Origin: Arenibacter hampyeongensis
Lineage (GTDB): Bacteria > Bacteroidota > Bacteroidia > Flavobacteriales > Flavobacteriaceae
Assembly (NCBI RefSeq): GCF_002909255.1
Contig: NZ_PIOB01000011.1
Span: 1 to 64,000, forward strand
Length of the DNA: 64,000 bases
Direction: 5' to 3'
Under the pieces are notes generated by a model that was not told where the DNA came from, ran no database searches, and saw only the letters and a list, made by a program, of their open reading frames with translations. The translations under genes were made by a program, and so were the position numbers. Of the stretch, positions 26,461 through 35,104 are shown piece by piece (positions within the stretch are counted from its first letter, which is position 1; each line of letters opens with the position of its first letter).

Positions 26461-27732
26461 ATGGAATTTCAAAATTCGTTAGCGTTTGCCCAGCAATTGG
26501 ATGCGGTTGATTCCCTTGGGAAATACCGTGACGAATTCCATTTCCCGAAGGTTAAGGGCAAGGATGTAATTTATTTTACCGGGAATTCCTTGGGGCTACA
26601 ACCCAAACGAACCCAAAAGTTTGTGGATGATATCATGAACGATTGGAAAGACTTGGCTGTAGAGGGTCATTTCCATGCAGAGAAGTCCTGGTGGGATTAT
26701 CACGAACGCTTGGCAGCGCCATTGGCAAAAGTAGTAGGAGCAAAGCCAGAAGAGGTTTCTGTGATGAATACCTTAACCGTAAACCTGCATATGCTCATGG
26801 TCTCATTTTACAGGCCCAACGAGAAAAGATTTAAAATTATTTGTGAGGAAAAAGCATTTCCATCCGATCAATATATGTTGAAAAGTCAGGTCAAATTCCA
26901 TGGTTTTGATCCTGAAAAGGCCATTGTAGAGGTAAGGAAAAGACCAGGTGAGAATTTCTGGCATACCCAAGATGTCATTGATAAAATTAATGAGGTTGGA
27001 GATGAACTGGCACTTGTATTGATAGGTGGTGTAAATTACTATAACGGTCAGGTCTTTGATATGGAGGCCATTACAAAATCGGCCAAAAGCCATAATGCTT
27101 TCGTAGGCTGGGATTTGGCCCACGGGGTTGGGAATGTTGCCCTAAAACTTCATGACTGGGGAGTAGACTTTGCTGCCTGGTGCAGCTATAAATATATGAA
27201 TAGCGGTCCCGGGAATGCCTCGGGCATTTTTATACATGAGCAATATCTCAATAGGAGCGATATTCCCCGCTTTGAAGGCTGGTGGGGAACAAAGAAAGAC
27301 ACTAGATTTTTAATGAAGCCTGATTTTGAACCCATGGAAAATGCCGATGCCTGGCAGGTAAGCAATCCTCCGGTACTTTCACTTGCCCCATATTTGGCCT
27401 CTTTGGAAATGTTCAATGAGGTAGGTATGGAGTCACTGATTGCGAAAAGAAAGCTCATTGTATCCTATCTGGAATTTATTCTTCAGGAGATAGATAAGGA
27501 GACCGACGGTTCGTTTGAAATTATCACACCTGAAGATCGTGGTTGTCAGCTCTCTGTTTTTTTACATGGACATGGTAAGGACCTGTTTAATTATTTAATG
27601 GAAAACGGAGTTGTAACAGATTGGAGGGAGCCCAATGTAATTCGTTTGGCACCGGCGCCTTTTTATTGTTCCTTTGCGGATATGTACAATTTTGGTCAAG
27701 TTTTAAAATCCGGAATTCAGTCCAAGGGCTAG
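26461..27732 (+). CDS. kynU: Kynureninase
   Basis: 423 residues, full length for the family. This PLP enzyme cleaves L-kynurenine or 3-hydroxykynurenine to (3-hydroxy)anthranilate plus alanine. Characteristic segments are FTGNSLGLQPK near the N-terminus, GHFHAEKSWWDYHE, GWDLAHGVGNVAL and the PLP lysine Lys244 in CSYKYMNSGPG, followed by FEGWWGTKKDTRF. The MFS permease gene follows 30 bases downstream. Kynurenine 3-monooxygenase is encoded 3 kb away on the same strand, so the favoured substrate here is probably 3-hydroxykynurenine. Neither tryptophan 2,3-dioxygenase nor 3-hydroxyanthranilate dioxygenase is present in the window. Confidence 0.95.
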   Translation: MEFQNSLAFAQQLDAVDSLGKYRDEFHFPKVKGKDVIYFTGNSLGLQPKRTQKFVDDIMNDWKDLAVEGHFHAEKSWWDYHERLAAPLAKVVGAKPEEVSVMNTLTVNLHMLMVSFYRPNEKRFKIICEEKAFPSDQYMLKSQVKFHGFDPEKAIVEVRKRPGENFWHTQDVIDKINEVGDELALVLIGGVNYYNGQVFDMEAITKSAKSHNAFVGWDLAHGVGNVALKLHDWGVDFAAWCSYKYMNSGPGNASGIFIHEQYLNRSDIPRFEGWWGTKKDTRFLMKPDFEPMENADAWQVSNPPVLSLAPYLASLEMFNEVGMESLIAKRKLIVSYLEFILQEIDKETDGSFEIITPEDRGCQLSVFLHGHGKDLFNYLMENGVVTDWREPNVIRLAPAPFYCSFADMYNFGQVLKSGIQSKG

Positions 27733-27762
27733 GTTTTTAATCCTCTTACTGCTACACTATTT

Positions 27763-28911
27763 ATGAAGTCACTTCGTCTTATTCTCTCCAATCCTAGATA
27801 TTTTGCACCTTCTTGGGTATTTGCCAGCATTAATATTTTATTTGGTACCTGGGCCATCTATATACCCACGGTCAAGGAGAAATTGGGAATAGATAAGGCA
27901 GATTTGGGGATTGCCATCTTTTTTCTGTCCTTGGGCGTATTCGTCATATTTCCGGTTGCTGCCAAAATTATTAATTGGCTGGGGGTGGGAAAGGCTACTT
28001 GGTATGGGATACTTTTTAGTTGTTTGGCCGCCCTGCTACCTTTGTTGGCTCCTAATTATTATTCCTTGATGGCAGCTCTTTTTTTATTGGGAGCCAGTAA
28101 TGGTATTACGGATATAGCCATGAACACCCTGGTTACAGAAATTGAAAAGGAAGATCAACAGAACTTTATGTCGGCCTCGCATGGTTTTTTTAGCCTTGGG
28201 GGTGTGTTTGCCGGATTGGGCAGCTTTTTGATATTTACAATCAATAATCCTGCCTTGCATATGCTATACGCTGTTGTTTTGGTATTTGTAATAAATTATA
28301 TTTTCCATAAACATTATAAGCATATTGTAGCGGCGCCCGTGGAGAAGGAACCATTCAGTCTAAAATTGTTTAAACCGCTCTTGGTACTGGGAATTGTATC
28401 ATTCATAGTGATGGGTGGTGAAGGGGCCATTGTGGATTGGAGTGGGCTGTATTTGCAGGAGATTAGTATGGCTCCGGAAACACTGATCGGAACGGGGTTT
28501 TTGGCTTTTTCCGTTATGATGACTTTGGGCAGGTTTCTGGGAGATAGTATAAGTGCCTCTATAGGTTCCATTAAAATTGTGGCCTTGGGGGCTTCAATTG
28601 CGATAATAGGATTTCTTTTTGTTCTAGCTGCACATACTTATATGGCTATTGCCGGATTTGCTTTAATAGGACTGGGCTTTTCGGTAATTATTCCAGAACT
28701 TTTTAGGATAGGCGGTACGGTAAAGGGGGTAGATTCCTCACAAGGAGTTTCCTTTATAGCCGGTACAGGCTATTCCGGTTTCTTGTTGGGCCCAGTGGTC
28801 CTTGGATTTGTGGCCGAAAGTTATTCCTTAAAGAACACCTTTGTAATATTATTGATATGCGCCTTTTTAGTACTTGGCGCCACCTATGGTCTGTATAGGA
28901 GAAGGAGATAG
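27763..28911 (+). CDS. MFS transporter
   Basis: 382 residues with about 12 predicted membrane helices. The N-terminal half has NILFGTWAIYIPTVKEKLG and the loop between helices 2 and 3; the C-terminal half includes GTGYSGFLLGPVVLGFVAE. The overall pattern resembles the YbjJ / fucose-permease-like branch of the major facilitator superfamily. Substrate unknown. The 30-base spacing behind kynU suggests co-transcription and a possible link to kynurenine or aromatic amino acid transport, but this is inference from position only. The gene converges with a lipoprotein gene, 12 bases apart. Confidence 0.85.
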   Translation: MKSLRLILSNPRYFAPSWVFASINILFGTWAIYIPTVKEKLGIDKADLGIAIFFLSLGVFVIFPVAAKIINWLGVGKATWYGILFSCLAALLPLLAPNYYSLMAALFLLGASNGITDIAMNTLVTEIEKEDQQNFMSASHGFFSLGGVFAGLGSFLIFTINNPALHMLYAVVLVFVINYIFHKHYKHIVAAPVEKEPFSLKLFKPLLVLGIVSFIVMGGEGAIVDWSGLYLQEISMAPETLIGTGFLAFSVMMTLGRFLGDSISASIGSIKIVALGASIAIIGFLFVLAAHTYMAIAGFALIGLGFSVIIPELFRIGGTVKGVDSSQGVSFIAGTGYSGFLLGPVVLGFVAESYSLKNTFVILLICAFLVLGATYGLYRRRR

Positions 28912-28923
28912 ATGCTGAAAACT

Positions 28924-29610
28924 TTATGGGTTTTTTGAGGTTACTTTGATGTTGGTAAAGTACAGCTTAAAACTCCCATCTTCATTTTTGTGCATTTCTG
29001 CAATTTTGAGGCCATTTATATCCACATAATTCTCCCAGGTCGTAGTCAAGGATGGCTCTGGTTGATTTGATTTTCTAAATACCCATTCCTTAATCATATA
29101 ATCACTTCCAAAATAAAAATCGTAGGCATCTCCAGGAGTGTAGCCTCCCTCGTTACCATAAACTATGGTCAATTTTTGCATAGGATTTTTACTGATAGGG
29201 GCAGGTACATCGCTTTGATGGTCATAGGTGATATTATCTTTGTCCCAGGCTAGATTAAAAGGAGCCATGAGCCAATATTTGTCATTAATAAATCCTCCAT
29301 TCACTTTCGTAGCCGTACTGTCCATGTTGGCCCGGTTGTAAGAAATAGTATCCCCCTTGTTAATGGATTTAATGTCGTTGGTTATGGTATTCCACACCCA
29401 GCTGCGTTCGGAATGGCTGTCAGCACGATCAACATTGAAAGTAAAGGCAATTTCCTTTACATTTCTGAACTGATCAAAGCCATGAGCATTGGCAACCTTA
29501 TCCAAAATGGAAATGTCCGTTTTTAGATCGGCCACCTTTGTTTTATTATCGGTTTTGCAGGATGTAAGGAACAAAGTAAGGCACAAAATTATTAGTAGTG
29601 GTTTTTTCAT
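28924..29610 (-). CDS. Putative lipoprotein of unknown function
   Basis: 228 residues from ATG 29610; an upstream in-frame start would add 38 residues before an evident signal peptide and is rejected. Residues 1-18 end in the lipobox LFLTSC, so Cys18 is the likely lipidated residue. The mature protein is beta-rich with many aromatic and Asp/Asn residues (SWVWNTITNDIKSINKGDT, YDFYFGSDYMIKEWVFRK), a pattern like the LolA/outer-membrane-lipoprotein-carrier-like folds in flavobacterial DUF families. I do not recognise a precise family. It is transcribed alone, convergent with the MFS gene. Confidence 0.8.
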   Translation of the reverse strand: MKKPLLIILCLTLFLTSCKTDNKTKVADLKTDISILDKVANAHGFDQFRNVKEIAFTFNVDRADSHSERSWVWNTITNDIKSINKGDTISYNRANMDSTATKVNGGFINDKYWLMAPFNLAWDKDNITYDHQSDVPAPISKNPMQKLTIVYGNEGGYTPGDAYDFYFGSDYMIKEWVFRKSNQPEPSLTTTWENYVDINGLKIAEMHKNEDGSFKLYFTNIKVTSKNP

Positions 29611-29861
29611 TTTTGGTTTTTTTTCTAACATAAAGATAATAGGTTTTTGGCAGAATAGTTGGGAATGCCCAATTACATTTTTGATTTTTATAAAGATCGG
29701 TTTACGACGAAGTAAGGTCGTCAATTTTATGTTGCATATACAACATTGATAATCCCTTCATTATTTATCAATCTTTCGCAAATTCAGTGTCCATGTTTAG
29801 GTGCCAATAAATTGAATCTCCCCTACAACAATTTACCTGCCATAATTCGTAATAAATTCAT

Positions 29862-29869
29862 TATTTTTG
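29862..29869 (+). promoter_or_regulatory. Possible -7 element (TATTTTTG) upstream of the ClpP paralogue
   Basis: Exact TAnnTTTG match, 22 bases before the ATG at 29892. The -33 position is only weakly matched. Confidence 0.35.
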
Positions 29870-29891
29870 AAACTTAATAAGAAATTAAAAA

Positions 29892-30440
29892 ATGAGTTCA
29901 AAAAAAGGAAAGATACAAGAAGCAATAGACGAAAAACTGTTGGGCGAAAGAAAAGTATTTTTATGGGGAATGGTAGATGATGATACCGCCAAGCATGTAA
30001 TTGATCGTTTATTGTATTTGGATATGCAAAACCACAAAGAAATTCAATTGTATATAAATAGTCCGGGGGGTTATGTTACTTCTGGTTTTGCCATGTACGA
30101 CACCATTAAATCATTAAAGAGTCCGGTTTCTACGATCTGCTCTGGATTGGCAGCTTCAATGGGCTCTATTTTGTTGTCCGTAGGGGAGAAGGGAAGACGC
30201 TTTATTCAGCCCCATGCCCAGGTAATGATCCATCAACCTAGTGGTGGCGCCAGGGGACAGGCTTCCAATATAGAGATCCAGGCAAAGGAGATAATCAAGA
30301 CACGTGAACTTAGTGCTAAAATATTGGCAGAGAATTGCGGTCAGGATTTTGAAAAAGTAATGAAGGATTTCGATAGGGATTATTGGATGAACGCTGAAGA
30401 GTCCATAACCTACGGTATAGTAGACGGAATTTTGGAATAA
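29892..30440 (+). CDS. clpP: ClpP-family serine protease subunit (short paralogue)
   Basis: 182 residues. The catalytic triad is intact: Ser89 in GLAASMGS, His114 in QVMIHQPSGG and Asp163 in DRDYWMNAEE, with the same His-Asp spacing (49) as E. coli ClpP. YINSPGGYVTSGFAMYD is the substrate-channel strand. The N-terminal axial loop is shorter than in typical ClpP and there is no propeptide. No clpX or tig lies next to it, unlike the usual trigger factor-clpP-clpX order, so this is probably a second ClpP. It would form a 14-mer working with a Clp ATPase encoded elsewhere. A strong terminator follows. Confidence 0.9.
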   Translation: MSSKKGKIQEAIDEKLLGERKVFLWGMVDDDTAKHVIDRLLYLDMQNHKEIQLYINSPGGYVTSGFAMYDTIKSLKSPVSTICSGLAASMGSILLSVGEKGRRFIQPHAQVMIHQPSGGARGQASNIEIQAKEIIKTRELSAKILAENCGQDFEKVMKDFDRDYWMNAEESITYGIVDGILE

Positions 30441-30759
30441 GCGCTCGCTGTTTGTAAATAATATTTTTATTCTAAATTATATATAAAAGGAAAAGTCCTT
30501 CACAAACTTAATGTGAAGGACTTTTTTATATATGGACGCCTAAGCGGTATGTGTTTTATATACGTATAAAACCTAAGGTTTGGATGTCGTGGAACTTAAA
30601 AAACCAAAAAAAAAGAGTTTTTGCTTGGTGGGCTATGCTGTAGGGTGTGGAAATATGACGATTGCAGGTGTTTTGTGATGATATTGCATCTATTTTAATC
30701 AAGTAACTTTATTTTACTACATTTATTACTTAACAATTACTTTTTCTATTTGCATTAGT
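30441..30759. other. Intergenic gap between clpP and kynurenine 3-monooxygenase genes
   Basis: The 319-base gap holds the clpP terminator (30491-30528) and then A/T-rich DNA leading to the monooxygenase gene. No clean TAnnTTTG promoter, repeat or small gene was seen. Confidence 0.5.
30491..30528 (+). terminator. Rho-independent terminator after clpP
   Basis: A perfect 13-bp stem (AAAAGTCCTTCAC with GTGAAGGACTTTT) and a T-run, beginning 51 bases after the stop codon. Confidence 0.9.
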
Positions 30760-32100
30760 ATGACACAAACTCCTAAAAAAATTGCCATAATCGGTTCGGG
30801 ATTGGTAGGATCTTTATTGGCAATTTACCTTCGGAAGTTAGGACACCGCATAACGGTATATGATCGTAGACCAGATATAAGAAATATTGAATTTTCAGGG
30901 AGATCCATAAACTTGGCTATGAGCAATAGGGGCTGGACGGCCCTAAGGGAGGTGGGTATTGAGGATGAGGTGAAGAAAATTGCAATTCCTTTGGACAAGC
31001 GCGCTATTCATCTTGCCGGGGAACCGGAGTATTATCAAAAATATGGAAAGGATGGGGAAGCCATCTGGTCTATTTCACGGGGTATATTAAATCGTAGAAT
31101 GATCGATCTTGCCGAAGAGGCAGGGGTCGATTTTCATTTTGAAGAAAAGGTGTGGGACGTTGACCTGCCCGAAGGAAAAATATATACGGGCGCAACGGAA
31201 AAAGGGGAGTGGAAAGAGTACGACTACGACATTGTTTTTGGCTGCGACGGGGCTTTTTCGCGAGTTAGGCACAAAATGCAGCGCCGTAGTAGATTTAATT
31301 ACCATCAAGAATTTATAGATGTGGGCTACAAGGAACTTACTATACCTGCAAATGATGATGGTACCCATAAATTGGACAAACATTCGTTTCATATCTGGCC
31401 AAGAGGAAAGTTTATGTTCATTGCCATGCCGAATATGGATGGAAGTTTTACATGTACCTTGTTCCTTCCTTTTGAGGGGGAGGTTTCCTTTGAGAAAATA
31501 AACACCAAGGAAGAGGCCAAAGGTTTCTTTAATACTTATTTTCCCGATGTTGCCCCGGTCATTGAAGACCTGACAACAGATTTCTTTAAAAATCCGACTA
31601 GTGCGTTGGTAACCATAAAATGCTATCCATGGACCTACTGGGATAAAGTGGCACTGGTGGGCGACTCCGCCCATGCCATTGTGCCGTTTTACGGGCAGGG
31701 AATGAATGCTGGTTTTGAGGATATATATGCCTTGAATAAGATTATTGCCGAATTCGGGGATGAATGGGAGCAAATTTTTAGTACCTACCAGACAGAACGT
31801 AAGCCTAATGCGGATGCCATAGCGGAACTTAGTTACAGGAATTTTGTGGAGATGAGCAGTATGACGGCCGACCCTAGTTTTATACTACAGAAAAAGATTG
31901 AAAAGCGTTTTGCCAAAAAATATCCTGATAAATGGATACCGGCCTATTCCAGGGTTACGTTTTCTGATAAGCCCTATGTAGAGGCCTTGGCCAATGGCGA
32001 TGCGCAGGAAAAGATAATGAAACAAATAATGCAAATTCCCAATATAGAGGAAATATGGGATACTGAAGAAGTGGATCTGAAAATCCTAAGTCTTTTGTAG
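30760..32100 (+). CDS. kmo: Kynurenine 3-monooxygenase
   Basis: 446 residues, the length of eukaryotic and bacterial KMO. The FAD Rossmann motif IIGSGLVGSLLAIYL lies at 10-24, then YDRRPDIR (ribose-binding end of the second strand), SINLAMSNRGWTAL, and the second flavin motif VGDSAHAIVPFYGQGMNAGFED near 300. The C-terminal region lacks an obvious membrane helix, so the enzyme is probably soluble or peripheral. It hydroxylates L-kynurenine with NADPH and O2. With the kynureninase at 26461 it yields 3-hydroxyanthranilate, a precursor for de novo NAD synthesis or an aromatic degradation intermediate. Single-gene unit ended by the shared terminator at 32124-32155. Confidence 0.95.
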   Translation: MTQTPKKIAIIGSGLVGSLLAIYLRKLGHRITVYDRRPDIRNIEFSGRSINLAMSNRGWTALREVGIEDEVKKIAIPLDKRAIHLAGEPEYYQKYGKDGEAIWSISRGILNRRMIDLAEEAGVDFHFEEKVWDVDLPEGKIYTGATEKGEWKEYDYDIVFGCDGAFSRVRHKMQRRSRFNYHQEFIDVGYKELTIPANDDGTHKLDKHSFHIWPRGKFMFIAMPNMDGSFTCTLFLPFEGEVSFEKINTKEEAKGFFNTYFPDVAPVIEDLTTDFFKNPTSALVTIKCYPWTYWDKVALVGDSAHAIVPFYGQGMNAGFEDIYALNKIIAEFGDEWEQIFSTYQTERKPNADAIAELSYRNFVEMSSMTADPSFILQKKIEKRFAKKYPDKWIPAYSRVTFSDKPYVEALANGDAQEKIMKQIMQIPNIEEIWDTEEVDLKILSLL

Positions 32101-32123
32101 GATCCGATGTGATGTATGAAAAA

Positions 32124-32155
32124 AAATAAAGCCATCCTTAAGGATGGCTTTATTT
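32124..32155. terminator. Bidirectional terminator
   Basis: A perfect 32-base palindrome with A and T runs on both sides (core AAAGCCATCCTTAAGGATGG). It lies between the convergent kmo and coiled-coil protein genes and can serve both strands. Confidence 0.9.
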
Positions 32156-32173
32156 TTTAGTCAACTGCTTATT

Positions 32174-32953
32174 CTATAATTTAGAGAACAGTTTTTGCAT
32201 TTTTTCTTGTTCCTCTTCGGCCAAAACAGGGTCTACTAAAATTCGTCCACTGTGTTCGTCGCTAATAATCTTTTTGCGGGAAGCAATCTCTACCTGTACC
32301 TGTGGTGGAATTGTAAAGAAAGAACCGCCTGAAGCGCCTCTTTCAATTGGAACTACTGCCAATCCATTTTTTACATTATTACGGATTCTATTGTAGGCCT
32401 TTACCAGGCGCTCCTCAATTTGGGATTGGAATTCTTCCGATTTTTTCAAGAGAGCTTTTTCTTCTTTCTCCGTTTCAGCCAAAATAGCGTTCAACTCACT
32501 TTTCTTGTGCTTAAGGTGTGATTCCCTTTCGCCCAAACGTTCTTTGGTAGAAGCTATAACTTCTTTTTTCTGATCTATCTGGGCCTTGAACTCCTTTATA
32601 TTCTTTTCAGCCAATTGAATTTCAAGTTCCTGGAACTCTACTTCCTTGGTCAATGAATTAAATTCTCTGCTGTTACGGACATTCTTTTGTTGTTCCGCGT
32701 ATTTTTTGATCAAGGTTTTGGCTTCATCAATAAGATTTTTCTTGGCACCAATTTCGTAGTTAATGGTTTCAAGATCGGTTTTAAGCTTATCCATTCTTGT
32801 TTTAAGGCCAAGTACCTCGTCTTCCAAATCTTCTACTTCTAGAGGAAGTTCTCCTCTAACATTTCTTATCTCATCAACTCTAGAATCAATTAATTGCAAA
32901 TCATATAGTGCTCTTAACTTTTCTTCTACCGTTGCTTCTGTCTTTGTTGCCAT
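32174..32953 (-). CDS. COG1579-like coiled-coil protein with cysteine-free zinc-ribbon remnant
   Basis: 259 residues. Residues 15-190 form a long antiparallel coiled coil (heptads rich in E, K, L). Residues 198-240 match the zinc-ribbon end of COG1579/CdsZ-type proteins in layout (ERGASGGSFFTIPPQVQVEI, then SDEHSGRILVDP). The four cysteines that normally bind zinc are absent: the protein contains no CxxC. It is probably cytoplasmic and may bind nucleic acid or the translation apparatus, as proposed for relatives; function here is unknown. Two bases separate its start from the stop of the NIF3 gene, so the pair is co-transcribed, a partnership common in Bacteroidota. Confidence 0.85.
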   Translation of the reverse strand: MATKTEATVEEKLRALYDLQLIDSRVDEIRNVRGELPLEVEDLEDEVLGLKTRMDKLKTDLETINYEIGAKKNLIDEAKTLIKKYAEQQKNVRNSREFNSLTKEVEFQELEIQLAEKNIKEFKAQIDQKKEVIASTKERLGERESHLKHKKSELNAILAETEKEEKALLKKSEEFQSQIEERLVKAYNRIRNNVKNGLAVVPIERGASGGSFFTIPPQVQVEIASRKKIISDEHSGRILVDPVLAEEEQEKMQKLFSKL

Positions 32954-32955
32954 AT

Positions 32956-34050
32956 TTAAAAATACTTGATGGGATTTGTTTTGCTCTCCGATAAAGAGAT
33001 TGCAAAATTAGGAATTTTTTTCGTAAGATAATCAACTAAGAGATTTTTTGTAAACTGCTCTGTTTCATAGTGCCCAATATCCGCCAAAAGTATTTTGCCT
33101 TCAGCTTCATAGAATTGATGGTATTTTAGGTCTGAAGTCACAAAAACGTCAGCGTTGGCGGACATTGCCGATGAAATGGCAAAAGAACCACTTCCTCCCA
33201 AAACAGCAACTTTTCTTATTTTTTTTCCTAAAAAAGCGGAGTGTCTAATACAGGAAACATTCATTTTTTTCTTTAGAAATTCAAAAAATTCCTCTTCACC
33301 AATGGATTTTTCTAGATTTCCCACCATGCCCATGCCTATATTTTGGTTTTTATTTTCCAAAGTTTGAACTTCGTAGGCGACCTCTTCATATGGATGGTTG
33401 CCAAAAAGTGCGGCAAGAACTTTTGGTTCATTTGCCTTGGCGTAGGTAACGCTTATTTGGGATTCGTTCTCATAATGTGTTTCTCCAATTTTACCCATAT
33501 GAGGATTCGCTCCCGTATTGGCCTGGTAACTTCCAATGCCATCCATACTAAAACTACAATTGCTATAATTGCCTATATTTCCAGCCCCAGCTCCAAATAG
33601 AGCTGTTTTAAGGGTATTTTCATGCTCTTTGGGAACATAGGTGGTCAATTTTTTAATGGTACCGGTCTGCGGGATTAAAATGCTTGTGTTTTTTAGGCCC
33701 AATACTTCGCATATTTTGGCATTCACGCCTTTATTGCTATTATCCAAAGCGGTATGCATACTATAAATGGCAATATCGTGCTGAATGGCCTTGATAACTA
33801 CCCTTTGGACATAATTGGCACCCGTAATTTTCTTTAGACCACCAAAAATAATAGGGTGAAAACTAACGATTAGATTACATTTCTTCACTATGGCCTCATC
33901 CACTACATTTTCTAAAGTGTCCAATGTTACCAGGATACCTCTTACCTCATTATTTGCATTCCCTACCAATAGTCCAACATTGTCAAAATCTTCGGCATAA
34001 TTCAGTGGCGCCAACTCTTCAAGGGTATCGATAACTTGTTTTATGATCAT
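32956..34050 (-). CDS. NIF3/YqfO family dinuclear-metal protein
   Basis: 364 residues, the long form of the family. The N-terminal part (NYAEDFDNVGLLVGN, then IVSFHPIIFGGLKKITG and SMHTALDNSNKGVN) and the C-terminal part (DVFVTSDLKYHQF, ADIGHYETEQF) supply the conserved His, Asp and Glu metal ligands. An inserted PII/CutA-like domain of about 100 residues lies between them (TYVPKEHENTLKTALF to NHPYEEVAYEV). Members form toroidal hexamers with two metal ions per subunit. GTP cyclohydrolase I type 2 activity has been proposed for some, but the physiological role is unsettled. It shares an operon with the downstream coiled-coil gene. Confidence 0.9.
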   Translation of the reverse strand: MIIKQVIDTLEELAPLNYAEDFDNVGLLVGNANNEVRGILVTLDTLENVVDEAIVKKCNLIVSFHPIIFGGLKKITGANYVQRVVIKAIQHDIAIYSMHTALDNSNKGVNAKICEVLGLKNTSILIPQTGTIKKLTTYVPKEHENTLKTALFGAGAGNIGNYSNCSFSMDGIGSYQANTGANPHMGKIGETHYENESQISVTYAKANEPKVLAALFGNHPYEEVAYEVQTLENKNQNIGMGMVGNLEKSIGEEEFFEFLKKKMNVSCIRHSAFLGKKIRKVAVLGGSGSFAISSAMSANADVFVTSDLKYHQFYEAEGKILLADIGHYETEQFTKNLLVDYLTKKIPNFAISLSESKTNPIKYF

Positions 34051-34099
34051 TTTTCAATTTTATGGTCTTCCAAAGATAAAATATTATATTTTCGTTCTA

Positions 34100-35104
34100 A
34101 TGCAGCTATTAAGAAAATTAGGTTTTCCCATATCACTGATATACGCAATGGTCGTATACCTGCGTAATTATTTCTATGATATTGGCGTTTTTTCTTCCAG
34201 ATCGTATTCTACCAAAACCATATGTGTAGGCAACCTTAGTGTTGGCGGTACCGGAAAGACCCCAATGATAGAGTTTTTGATCTCCCAGATAGGGGAGCAA
34301 TGTAAAATAGCGGTATTGAGTAGGGGGTATGGGAGAAGGTCAAAATGGTATTTGTTGGCCGAGCCTGGGATTAGTGTGGAGAGCCTAGGGGACGAACCCT
34401 ATCAGATCTATAAAAAATTTCCAAATGCCTTTGTTGCGGTCGATGCCGATCGGCAACATGGAATTGCTACTTTGGAGAAGACCATTGGCCCCGATGTTAT
34501 TTTGTTGGATGATGCCTTTCAGCATAGAAAAGTAAGATGTGACCATTATGTACTGTTGACCTCCTACGCTAATTTGTATGTTGATGATTGGTATTTGCCC
34601 ACCGGTAATCTTCGGGACAGCAAACGGGAAGCCAAACGGGCGAATATTATAGTTGTTACCAAATGCCCGCCAGATTTGTCTGCCATGGAACAAAAGGACA
34701 TTGTGGAAAAATTAGGTCCCACTCCAAGCCAGAAGGTTATTTTTAGCTATTTGGATTATGATATTGACCTAAAAGGTGATGCTGGACAGTTAAGTCTGTC
34801 CCAGATGAAGAATAAAAAAGTGACTTTAGTGACAGGGATAGCCAATCCAAAGCCATTGGTAAGTTTTCTTACGGATCAAGGAATTGTCCTTGAACATTTG
34901 GCCTATCAGGACCATCATTTTTTCTCGGATAAGGAAATAGTTATGTTCAATTCAAAGGAAATAATACTTACCACTGAAAAGGATTATGTACGGCTGGAAG
35001 GCAAAATAAAAAACCTACTTTATATTGGGATAAGGCACAAATTTTTGAATGAGGGGGAAAAGGTATTGGTGAATTTGCTAAATGATAGCCTATCTAATCC
35101 TTAG
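34100..35104 (+). CDS. lpxK: Tetraacyldisaccharide 4'-kinase (lipid A biosynthesis)
   Basis: 334 residues from ATG 34100. An upstream in-frame ATG at 34043 overlaps the divergent NIF3 gene and would add 19 residues before the normal start, so it is rejected. The Walker A motif GNLSVGGTGKTP lies at about 49-60 behind a membrane-associating N-terminal helix (residues 9-26). LLDDAFQHRKVRCD is the Walker B-like region with catalytic Asp, and TTEKDYVRLEG is the conserved C-terminal motif. It phosphorylates the 4' position of the lipid A disaccharide at the inner-membrane face. Its stop codon overlaps, in convergent orientation, the stop codon of the histidine kinase gene (35101-35104). Confidence 0.93.
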   Translation: MQLLRKLGFPISLIYAMVVYLRNYFYDIGVFSSRSYSTKTICVGNLSVGGTGKTPMIEFLISQIGEQCKIAVLSRGYGRRSKWYLLAEPGISVESLGDEPYQIYKKFPNAFVAVDADRQHGIATLEKTIGPDVILLDDAFQHRKVRCDHYVLLTSYANLYVDDWYLPTGNLRDSKREAKRANIIVVTKCPPDLSAMEQKDIVEKLGPTPSQKVIFSYLDYDIDLKGDAGQLSLSQMKNKKVTLVTGIANPKPLVSFLTDQGIVLEHLAYQDHHFFSDKEIVMFNSKEIILTTEKDYVRLEGKIKNLLYIGIRHKFLNEGEKVLVNLLNDSLSNP

